64,000 bases of DNA from positions 1 to 64,000 of the forward strand of contig NZ_CANLZM010000009.1 of the NCBI RefSeq assembly GCF_947495565.1. The letters are read 5' to 3'. Shown piece by piece: positions 27,411 through 34,168 of the stretch (position 1 is its first letter; each line of letters opens with the position of its first letter). A program made the position numbers and the translations under genes. The notes under the pieces are model-generated. The model was not told the origin of the DNA. It ran no database searches and saw only the letters and a program-made list of their open reading frames with translations. The stretch comes from an uncultured Pontibacter sp. GTDB lineage: Bacteria; Bacteroidota; Bacteroidia; Cytophagales; Hymenobacteraceae.

Positions 27411-28957
27411 TACTGCTTTGGATGATCGTGCTTTTGATGGCTGGCGGCGTGTTGGCCTGGCTTTCTAAAAAGTGGCACCCCGTGCTGCCCCGCTGGATTG
27501 CGCTGTTTGCCATCCTCACTGATCTCATACTCGCTCTCTTCCTTTGGCTCGGCACGCCAACGGCTGTTACCGGTTCCTCTCCCTGGCTCATCCGCCTCGA
27601 AATCCCCTGGATTCCGCAGTGGGGTGTCAATTTTATACTTGCCCTCGATGGCCTGAGCCTGCTGATGCTGCTGCTCACCTTTTTTCTGGGTGCGCTGGCC
27701 GTGCTCATTTCCTGGCGCGAGATCAACACTAAAACCGGCTTCTTCCATTTTAACCTGCTTTGGGTACTGGCCGGCATCACGGGCGTGTTCCTAACGATGG
27801 ACCTGTTCCTGTTTTATTTTTTCTGGGAGGTGATGCTGATCCCGATGTATTTTCTGATCGGGGTTTGGGGGCATGCCAACCGCAATTACGCCGCCTACAA
27901 GTTTTTCCTGTTCACGCAGGCGTCGGGTTTGCTCATGCTGCTGGCCATACTTGGTTTATACTTCACCCACGGCAGCCAGACGGGCATGTATACTTTCAAC
28001 TACTTCGAGCTGCTCGAAACCACTCTCGATCCGCTGGCTGCGCGCCTGCTGATGTTCGGTTTTCTAGCTGCTTTCTTGGTGAAACTGCCTGTTGTGCCTT
28101 TTCACTCCTGGCTACCCGACGCGCACTCCGAAGCACCAACGGCGGGCAGTATCATACTTGCCGGGCTGCTGCTAAAAACAGGAGCCTATGGCTTGCTGCG
28201 CTTTGTGCTGCCGCTGTTCCCGGATGCCGCCCTGGAATTTGCGCCCTGGGCCATGCTGCTGGGTGTGGTTGGGATAATTTACGGGGCCATACTTGCCTTC
28301 TCGCAAACCGACCTGAAACGCCTGGTGGCTTATACCAGCGTGAGCCACATGGGCTTTGTTATACTTGGTGTCTTTGCCTTTAACACCTGGGCACTGCAGG
28401 GCGTGGTGATGCAGATGATCGCGCACGGACTGAGCACCGGTGCGCTATTCATAATCGCTGGCTTTTTATACGAGCGCCTTCATACCCGCGACATACAGCA
28501 AATGGGTGGTTTTTGGTCCAAAGCGCCCAAAATGGGCGTGATTGCGCTTATTTTCGTGATGGCTTCGCTGGGACTGCCGGGCCTGGGCAATTTTATCGCA
28601 GAGTTTCTTACGCTTGTCGGTTCCTGGCAGGCCAATAACTGGCTCACGGTTTTCGCCACCATCGGCTTGGTTTTGGCCACGGTATACTCGCTGCGCATCA
28701 TGCAGAAAGTGTTTTACGAACCCGCCCCCACAGATCGGCCGCTCCCGGATCTTACCTCTCGCGAAATGCTGATCAGCTTGCCAATGGTAGCCATGATCCT
28801 CTGGCTAGGCCTCTACCCTCAGCCCATACTCGATACTGCCCTGCCAAGTATAAACCAACAACTTAAAGCCTATCAGGAGCTGGAGGTGGAAGAGAAGAAA
28901 GTGGTTCTGGTAGAGGTGCCGGAAGCGGAGTTAAGCATTGAGAAATCGAGTAAATGA
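27407..28957 (+). CDS. nuoM: NADH-quinone oxidoreductase subunit M
   Basis: Second antiporter-like pumping subunit, 516 residues. Markers: FFWEVMLIPMYFLIGVWG (conserved Glu), VKLPVVPFHSWLPDAHSEAPTAGSIILAGLLLKTGAYGLLRF (Lys and broken helix), and AYTSVSHMGFVILGVFAFN. The C-terminal tail after the last helix is longer and more acidic than needed (QELEVEEKKVVLVEVPEAELSIEKSSK). The spacer to nuoN is 194 bases and contains two palindromes. Confidence 0.96.
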   Translation: MILLWMIVLLMAGGVLAWLSKKWHPVLPRWIALFAILTDLILALFLWLGTPTAVTGSSPWLIRLEIPWIPQWGVNFILALDGLSLLMLLLTFFLGALAVLISWREINTKTGFFHFNLLWVLAGITGVFLTMDLFLFYFFWEVMLIPMYFLIGVWGHANRNYAAYKFFLFTQASGLLMLLAILGLYFTHGSQTGMYTFNYFELLETTLDPLAARLLMFGFLAAFLVKLPVVPFHSWLPDAHSEAPTAGSIILAGLLLKTGAYGLLRFVLPLFPDAALEFAPWAMLLGVVGIIYGAILAFSQTDLKRLVAYTSVSHMGFVILGVFAFNTWALQGVVMQMIAHGLSTGALFIIAGFLYERLHTRDIQQMGGFWSKAPKMGVIALIFVMASLGLPGLGNFIAEFLTLVGSWQANNWLTVFATIGLVLATVYSLRIMQKVFYEPAPTDRPLPDLTSREMLISLPMVAMILWLGLYPQPILDTALPSINQQLKAYQELEVEEKKVVLVEVPEAELSIEKSSK

Positions 28958-28965
28958 ATTTTACT

Positions 28966-28986
28966 GGCGCGGGTTTGCAAACCGTG
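28966..28986. repeat. TTGCAA-centred palindrome after nuoM
   Basis: GGTTTGCAAACC (28972-28983) is a perfect 12-base palindrome. It sits inside a longer imperfect one (GGCGCGGGTTTGCAAACCGTG) and resembles the other TTGCAA-centred elements of the window. Confidence 0.6.
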
Positions 28987-29050
28987 TCTACCTATAAAGT
29001 CGGATTTGTAACTGACCGGGCCAAAGGCCCAAACAATACGCAAAACTAAG

Positions 29051-29105
29051 TAGCATCTGCTTATTAGGCGCGAGCTGCAAGCTCGCGCCTAATAAGCAGA
29101 TGCTA
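29051..29105. repeat. 55-base near-perfect palindrome between nuoM and nuoN
   Basis: 26-base perfect arms (29051-29076 and 29080-29105) surround a three-base loop (GCA). The central part, GGCGCGAGCTGCAAGCTC, belongs to the same family as the 16352 and 18402 elements. The outer part is different. No T-run follows on the plus strand, so it is not an obvious terminator. Confidence 0.85.
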
Positions 29106-29151
29106 CCAGCAAAAATGAAAAACATATTCAAAGCTTCAAATTGATAAAACC

Positions 29152-30612
29152 ATGAGCCAAAACGATTTTCTACACCTGATGCCGCTGCTCATACTTACGT
29201 TTGCGGCCCTGCTTATTATGCTGGTGATCGCGGCATGGCGCAACCATAAAATCATTTATGTTATCACGGCTATATCGTTTGTGGCGGCCTTTCTTTCGCT
29301 TTTTGAGTTGCGCGCGGTAACGGAATATACCATCGAGCCGCTGCTGGTCATTGATGGCTTTGCTGTGTTTTACATGGGCTTGATGCTGGCAACTGCGCTG
29401 CTCATCAGCATGCTGTCTTACGCTTATTTTGAGCAGCAAAAAGAGCAGAAAGAAGAGTACTATATCCTACTGATTCTGGCTACTTTAGGCGCTTGCGTCT
29501 TGGTGATCAGCAAGCACTTTGCTTCGCTGTTTCTGGGGCTGGAAGTACTCAGTGTGGCCTTGTATGCGCTCATTTCATACTTGCGGGTGCGGGAGCGCTC
29601 CGATGAGGCAGGCATTAAATACCTGATTCTGGCTGCTTTTTCGTCGGCTTTTCTGCTCTTCGGGATGGCGCTGGTATACTTCAGCACCGGCACCATGACG
29701 TTCGAAGGAATTGCCGCGGCTATGTCGGGGTACCGGGAATTACCCATGCTGCTGCTTGCAGGTTTTGGGATGATGATTATCGGCATCGGGTTTAAACTCA
29801 GCGTGGTTCCCTTCCATATGTGGACGCCTGATGTGTATGAAGGCGCCCCTGCTCCGGTCACCGCTTTTGTTGCCACGGTATCTAAAGGCGGTGTGCTGGG
29901 CCTGCTGATTCGCTTTTTTATGGAAGTGGACGGGTTCCGTTACCCTACCCTGATGCTGATTTTTACCATTGTAGCTATTGCCTCCATGTTTGCCGGAAAC
30001 CTGCTGGCGCTGATGCAGCAAAACGTGAAGCGCATTTTGGCTTACTCTTCCATCTCGCATTTAGGGTACTTGCTGGTGGCTTTTTTGGCAGGCAGCCAGA
30101 TGGGTGTGGAGGCTGTCACCTTTTACCTCGTCGCATACTTTATCACAACGGTAGGCGCTTTCGGCGTCATTGCCATGCTCTCCGATAACAGCCGCGATGC
30201 CGAGCAAATGGACGATTTTCGGGGGCTGCTCTGGCGCCGCCCCTGGACGGCCACAGCCTTTACCGCCATGCTGCTATCGCTGGCCGGCATTCCGCTCACC
30301 GCCGGTTTCGTGGGCAAATTCTATGTACTGGCGGCAGGCATGAACACGCAGAAATGGTTGCTGGTGTCCATGCTCGTACTCAACAGCGTGATCGGTTTAT
30401 ACTACTACATCAAGATCATCGCGGTCATGTTCCAGCAACCGGACACGGAAAAAGAACCAGCCGTAAAGCTCCGCCCTTCCATCTACATCGCCAGTGTCGG
30501 CACATTGGCTGTTCTAACGCTGCTGCTGGTTTGGGTGGGCGTATACCCGACTGCTTTAGTAGATATGATACAAGGCATGTTTGCCGAGGTGCCTGCTTTG
30601 GTGGCGAGGTAA
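29152..30612 (+). CDS. nuoN: NADH-quinone oxidoreductase subunit N
   Basis: Third antiporter-like pumping subunit and last gene of the complex I operon, 486 residues. Markers: FLGLEVLSVALYALISYLR (core Glu), GFKLSVVPFHMWTPDVYEGAPAPVTAFVATVSKGGVLGLLIRF (Lys and broken helix), AYSSISHLGYLLVAFLAG, and LSLAGIPLTAGFVGKFYVL. The length matches E. coli NuoN (485). I see no obvious terminator directly after it; an AAGTATAA copy follows the stop. Confidence 0.96.
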   Translation: MSQNDFLHLMPLLILTFAALLIMLVIAAWRNHKIIYVITAISFVAAFLSLFELRAVTEYTIEPLLVIDGFAVFYMGLMLATALLISMLSYAYFEQQKEQKEEYYILLILATLGACVLVISKHFASLFLGLEVLSVALYALISYLRVRERSDEAGIKYLILAAFSSAFLLFGMALVYFSTGTMTFEGIAAAMSGYRELPMLLLAGFGMMIIGIGFKLSVVPFHMWTPDVYEGAPAPVTAFVATVSKGGVLGLLIRFFMEVDGFRYPTLMLIFTIVAIASMFAGNLLALMQQNVKRILAYSSISHLGYLLVAFLAGSQMGVEAVTFYLVAYFITTVGAFGVIAMLSDNSRDAEQMDDFRGLLWRRPWTATAFTAMLLSLAGIPLTAGFVGKFYVLAAGMNTQKWLLVSMLVLNSVIGLYYYIKIIAVMFQQPDTEKEPAVKLRPSIYIASVGTLAVLTLLLVWVGVYPTALVDMIQGMFAEVPALVAR

Positions 30613-30936
30613 AGTATAACCTTAGCCAAATAATCAGGCTACGTAGTTGGTAACGTGTCTGTTAAGATCGCAGTAAGTATTTCTTATACTTCTTCTAACT
30701 TTCATTCAGCATTTTCCAGGCCACAACTCCTGAAAATGGCTCAGTCAGAAGTATGGTTTTCGTTTATTGGTTAGCAGCCATTTTATCTAAACACTCTCAT
30801 CACAAAGTATAACTTGATAACAACAGTTTTTGGTGCAGGCAAATTCATCCGCAAGAAAACCAGTGATTTATACTTACTGCCGCACCAAAATAACATTTCC
30901 GTCCCATTCTCTCTTCACTGCTCACACAGTATGTCG

Positions 30937-30944
30937 TACCTTTG
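30937..30944 (+). promoter_or_regulatory. TACCTTTG promoter element for the CAT-like gene
   Basis: An exact -7 match at 30937-30944 lies 34 bases before the ATG at 30979. It falls inside the longer open frame that begins at 30814, which argues that the first 55 codons of that frame are not translated. Confidence 0.6.
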
Positions 30945-30978
30945 CTGCTTCGAAAAACATCCGATTAGTAAAAAATTG

Positions 30979-31629
30979 ATGGCCTCGCAAACTCGACACA
31001 ATAAAACATACTTCAACACAAAAGGCTGGGACCGGGAAGAGCATTTCCATTTTTTCAGAAGCTTTACGCAGCCCTTTTTTAACGTGCATACCGAGGTTGA
31101 AATAACCAACCTTTACCATTATTGCAAGCGCAATGGCTTGTCTGTTTTTCTAGCTTACATGCATGCAGCCACCGCAGCGGTGCGTAAAACAGAAAATTTC
31201 CTGTTGCGGCTGGAAGGCGATGCCGTAGTGAAGTATGATGCCGCAGATATCTCCACCACTGTTCTGAAAGACAACAAAACCGTTTCCTTTGTGCACCTGC
31301 CGCACCACCCAGACCTGCATACTTTCTGTAAAGAGGCCTCGGCGGTTGTGGAAGAAGTAAAGAAATCGAACAATCTGTTTTATGGTTACAACGGGCCCGA
31401 CGTGGTGCACGCAACAACGCTGCCGTGGTTTAAGGTAAACGGTATGGAACACGCCCACACAGATGATCCGGATGATGCTATTCCGAAACTGGTTTTTGGG
31501 CGGATGGAGAAGCAGGGCGAAAAAGTAATGCTGCCGCTCAGCGTTCGGGTGCATCATGCCCTGGCAGATGGCTATCACATCCATCTTTTTCTGCAGCACA
31601 TGGAGGCCTTCATCAAGTCATTAGTTTAA
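30979..31629 (+). CDS. Chloramphenicol acetyltransferase-like protein
   Basis: Acetyl-CoA-dependent acyltransferase of the CAT fold, 216 residues from the ATG at 30979, which is the usual CAT monomer length (about 213-219). The catalytic motif HHALADGYH (HHxxxDG) is near residue 193 and supplies the general-base histidine. The N-terminal FNTKGWDREEHFHFF is family-typical. The longer open frame from 30814 is rejected because a TACCTTTG promoter lies within it. Members of this family in Bacteroidota chromosomes are not necessarily resistance genes, and sequence alone does not show chloramphenicol activity. Confidence 0.88.
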   Translation: MASQTRHNKTYFNTKGWDREEHFHFFRSFTQPFFNVHTEVEITNLYHYCKRNGLSVFLAYMHAATAAVRKTENFLLRLEGDAVVKYDAADISTTVLKDNKTVSFVHLPHHPDLHTFCKEASAVVEEVKKSNNLFYGYNGPDVVHATTLPWFKVNGMEHAHTDDPDDAIPKLVFGRMEKQGEKVMLPLSVRVHHALADGYHIHLFLQHMEAFIKSLV

Positions 31630-31649
31630 CAGTCGCCATACCGCTTTTA

Positions 31650-31683
31650 TTTGAAGTTCCGTATGCAGGATTTGTTATATTTG
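31650..31683 (+). promoter_or_regulatory. Promoter with both -33 and -7 elements
   Basis: TTTG (31650-31653), 22 bases, then TATATTTG (31676-31683), an exact TAnnTTTG. It lies 60 bases before the ATG of the lipoprotein gene at 31744. Confidence 0.6.
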
Positions 31684-31743
31684 TATCGCTCAGCTTATTT
31701 TAAATCAACAACATAATTTTTAACTAAACTAAATTTACTAACT

Positions 31744-32061
31744 ATGAATCGTATCAAACCAATTTTGCTGGCCCTGTTATTTATGGTGCCGTTTCTTTAT
31801 TCTTGCGAGGAAGGCACAGATGTAGTAGAGTCTGGCACTTACCAGGGAACTGTTGACGAAGTGGAAGCAGATAAAACAGAGATTTACGTTAAAACGGCTG
31901 ACGACAAGCGCCTGGAACTATACTTTAACGAGAATACCACACTCACCAGAAATGGCGAAACCGTTGCGTTTGAACAACTGGAAACAGGCCAGCAGGTAGA
32001 GGTTGAGGTAGAGAAAGTAGGACAGCGCCTGGAGCCGATTGCGGTAAGAATACTGGAGTAG
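31744..32061 (+). CDS. Small lipoprotein with an OB-like beta domain
   Basis: A 105-residue product with a type II signal peptide and lipobox FLYSC (Cys21). The mature part is short, acidic and beta-rich (GTYQGTVDEVEADKTEIYVKT, ...RLELYFNENTTLTRNGE, ...QQVEVEVEKVGQRLEPIAVRILE). This pattern resembles small DUF5666-like or OB-fold domains, but I am not certain of the family. It is followed one base after its stop by the DUF2231 membrane protein gene, so the two are co-transcribed. Confidence 0.78.
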   Translation: MNRIKPILLALLFMVPFLYSCEEGTDVVESGTYQGTVDEVEADKTEIYVKTADDKRLELYFNENTTLTRNGETVAFEQLETGQQVEVEVEKVGQRLEPIAVRILE

Positions 32062-32062
32062 C

Positions 32063-32554
32063 ATGGCCGAACCAACTTTTTGGCGAACAGAAGTATGGCA
32101 TCCGCTCACGGTTCATTTCCCGATTGCGCTGCTGATTTTTGCTACGCTCTTAAAATTGTTTGCATTGTTTTTAAAACCCGCTTCTGCTGAGTTCTGGCAG
32201 AAGTCGGGTTCTTTTTTATTGTATACCGGCGCCCTTGCCGCCTGGGTCAGCATCTTCACCGGCGATATGGCCGATGGCATTGTATCGCGCAAGCTCTGTG
32301 ACCCAACCGTACTGAAAGACCATGAAATTTACGCCCAGTATCTGGCCTATACCTTTACTGTTGCCGCGCTGGTAGATATAGCGCAACGTTCTCAGCTGAT
32401 AAAATTTAAGCCACGCCTTCTGCAGATTTTAGTAGTTTTGCTCTTACTTGTGGGGAGCGGCTTTCTGGCCTATGCCAGCCATCTTGGCGCGCAGGTTGTT
32501 TACCAGCAAGCTGGCGGGGTCTACATTCCTTCTGGTAACTGTGCTGAATTCTGA
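32063..32554 (+). CDS. DUF2231 multi-pass membrane protein
   Basis: A 163-residue protein with four predicted helices. The DUF2231 signature HPLTVHFPIALLIFA is at residues 13-27, FTGDMADG is near residue 66, and the C-terminal helix ends in SHLGAQVVYQQAGGV. The His residues in helices 1 and 4 are conserved in the family and suggest haem or metal binding, which is inference. Its ATG is one base after the stop of the lipoprotein gene, and the CDF transporter follows 24 bases later. The arrangement hints at a small envelope or metal-related operon. Confidence 0.88.
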   Translation: MAEPTFWRTEVWHPLTVHFPIALLIFATLLKLFALFLKPASAEFWQKSGSFLLYTGALAAWVSIFTGDMADGIVSRKLCDPTVLKDHEIYAQYLAYTFTVAALVDIAQRSQLIKFKPRLLQILVVLLLLVGSGFLAYASHLGAQVVYQQAGGVYIPSGNCAEF

Positions 32555-32578
32555 AGACTCTGAAGGGAAAGAAATTAC

Positions 32579-33469
32579 ATGGCAAAGCAGACACCACCCT
32601 CCCACGAAGGGCTTAAAACCACGCTTATCGGCATTGTATTCAGTGGCTTTCTGGCGATTGTGAAAGCGCTCGGCGGCATTTTTGGCCATTCGTTTGCCCT
32701 TGTTGCCGATGCCATTGAGTCTACTGCCGATATTTTCACCTCTACCATGCTGTGGCTTGGCTTAAAGTGGTCTTCTAAACCAGCAGACCAGAACCACCCG
32801 TACGGCCACGGTAAGGCAGAGGCACTGGTAGCCATTGGCATTGCCTTAGCCTTGTGCGCAGCCGCCATTCTAATCGCTAAGGAGAGCATTCTTAATATAC
32901 AGTCGCCTCACAAAAGTCCGGCTCCCTTTACGCTGATTATTCTGCTGGTGGTTATCGTTACCAAAGAGCTGCTGTACAGGTTCGTGCTGAAAACAGGGCT
33001 AGAAACAAACAGTGACGCAGTAAAAGCTGATGCATTTCACCACCGGAGCGACGCTATCACCTCTGGTGCAGCGTTTATAGGCATAACCATAGGTATTGTA
33101 GGCGGAGAGGGGTATGAAGTGGCCGACGATTGGGCCGCCCTTTTAGCCGCTGGCATCATCCTGATCAACGCCTACAAAATTGTAAGGCCGGCCATCGGGG
33201 AGTTACTGGACGAAGACCTTGACCCGGAGCTTAACAACCGTGTGGCAGCGCTAGCTGAAGAGGTGCCGAATGTAGTGAAAGTACAGAAATGCCATACCCG
33301 TAAGATGGGAGTAATGAACCACGCCGACCTGCACATCTGGGTAGATAAAAACATGACTGTGGAGCAAGGGCACGTGGTGGCGCATGAGGTAAAAGATAAC
33401 ATACAGCAGCACCTGCCGCAGTTTATAGACGTAATGATTCACGTAGAACCTACCGATGCCATTAATTAA
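32579..33469 (+). CDS. Cation diffusion facilitator (CDF) transporter
   Basis: Inner-membrane antiporter exporting divalent cations (Zn, Fe, Mn, Co or similar) against protons. It is 296 residues with six helices. Helix 2 has the metal-site sequence ALVADAIESTADIF and helix 5 has ADAFHHRSDAITS (the HxxxD half of the site). The Asp/Glu arrangement does not pin the metal; Asp in helix 2 with His-Asp in helix 5 is common for zinc exporters. The cytoplasmic C-terminal domain (about 205-296, KCHTRKMGVMNHADLHIWVDKNMTVEQGH) is the usual dimerising metal sensor. It lies upstream of a heavy-metal RND operon but has its own spacing. Confidence 0.92.
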   Translation: MAKQTPPSHEGLKTTLIGIVFSGFLAIVKALGGIFGHSFALVADAIESTADIFTSTMLWLGLKWSSKPADQNHPYGHGKAEALVAIGIALALCAAAILIAKESILNIQSPHKSPAPFTLIILLVVIVTKELLYRFVLKTGLETNSDAVKADAFHHRSDAITSGAAFIGITIGIVGGEGYEVADDWAALLAAGIILINAYKIVRPAIGELLDEDLDPELNNRVAALAEEVPNVVKVQKCHTRKMGVMNHADLHIWVDKNMTVEQGHVVAHEVKDNIQQHLPQFIDVMIHVEPTDAIN

Positions 33470-33606
33470 GCTTTTGGTATTTTGACGCTGCCAGAGCATG
33501 TATAACTCATCAGTGGTTAAGCTTGAGCTTATACTTATTTCAGGCTGAGGGAGAAATAATGTAAAAGTTTTTGTTAATTGTATAAGCATACTTGCCGCAC
33601 CCGTTA

Positions 33607-33614
33607 TACCTTTG
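33607..33614 (+). promoter_or_regulatory. TACCTTTG promoter element of the metal-efflux operon
   Basis: An exact -7 match lies 22 bases before the ATG at 33637. It falls inside the longer open frame starting at 33592, supporting the downstream start. I see no good -33 TTG. Confidence 0.6.
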
Positions 33615-33636
33615 TAGCAAGTCTTTAACCCAACCC

Positions 33637-34074
33637 ATGAACTTATACCGCCAAATCATACTGCTAACGCTTACGCTGCTGGTGCTCGTCTCCTCGACGG
33701 GTATGGCCGTGGGTATGCATATTTGTGGCGGCGAGTTACGCGACATTACATTTTTCGGGGCTGAGGCTGACTGCCTGATGGACATGGACAAACCGCAGGA
33801 AAACGTCCCTGCCTGCCATGCTCCCCAACAGGCTGCCGAAGATGACGCCTGCTGCGAAGACCACCAGGTAATTATGGAGCGCCTGGATGTGGAGGCCAAG
33901 CACAAAACACTGTCTCTCACTAAACTGCAGGACGTACGGTTTACAGCTGTTGTAAAGGCAGTTATACTTCAGTTATTTGCTCCGGAGGCCGATCTAAAGC
34001 CTCAGTACGCTTTGTACGAGTCTCCCCCACTGGCCCGCGACATACCGGTGCTGGTGCAGTCTTTCCTTCTGTAA
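33637..34074 (+). CDS. HYC_CC_PP-like exported Cys-rich protein
   Basis: A 145-residue exported protein with a signal-type helix (about 5-25). Conserved Cys are scattered through it: C30 in HICGG, C46, C60 and a C72-C73 pair in ACCEDH. Near the end is a Pro-Pro (SPPLARDIPVL). This pattern matches the Bacteroidota HYC_CC_PP family as I remember it, usually found beside CusA/CzcA genes. A metal-binding periplasmic role is inferred from the Cys, His and Met content and the operon. The start at 33637 is preferred because a TACCTTTG promoter precedes it closely. Confidence 0.72.
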   Translation: MNLYRQIILLTLTLLVLVSSTGMAVGMHICGGELRDITFFGAEADCLMDMDKPQENVPACHAPQQAAEDDACCEDHQVIMERLDVEAKHKTLSLTKLQDVRFTAVVKAVILQLFAPEADLKPQYALYESPPLARDIPVLVQSFLL

Positions 34075-34168
34075 ATCCGCTTTTTCGATTCATACCTGCC
34101 TGTGGGCTGGTAAAGTTTTGCGCTGCCACTCCGGTAGCCATACTTCTTTGTATTCAATCGAATAAGGC

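Noticed and set aside
30979-31629. Calling the CAT-like gene a chloramphenicol-resistance gene
   Set aside because: The fold and catalytic motif are clear, but chromosomal homologues often have other substrates and there is no mobile-element context.
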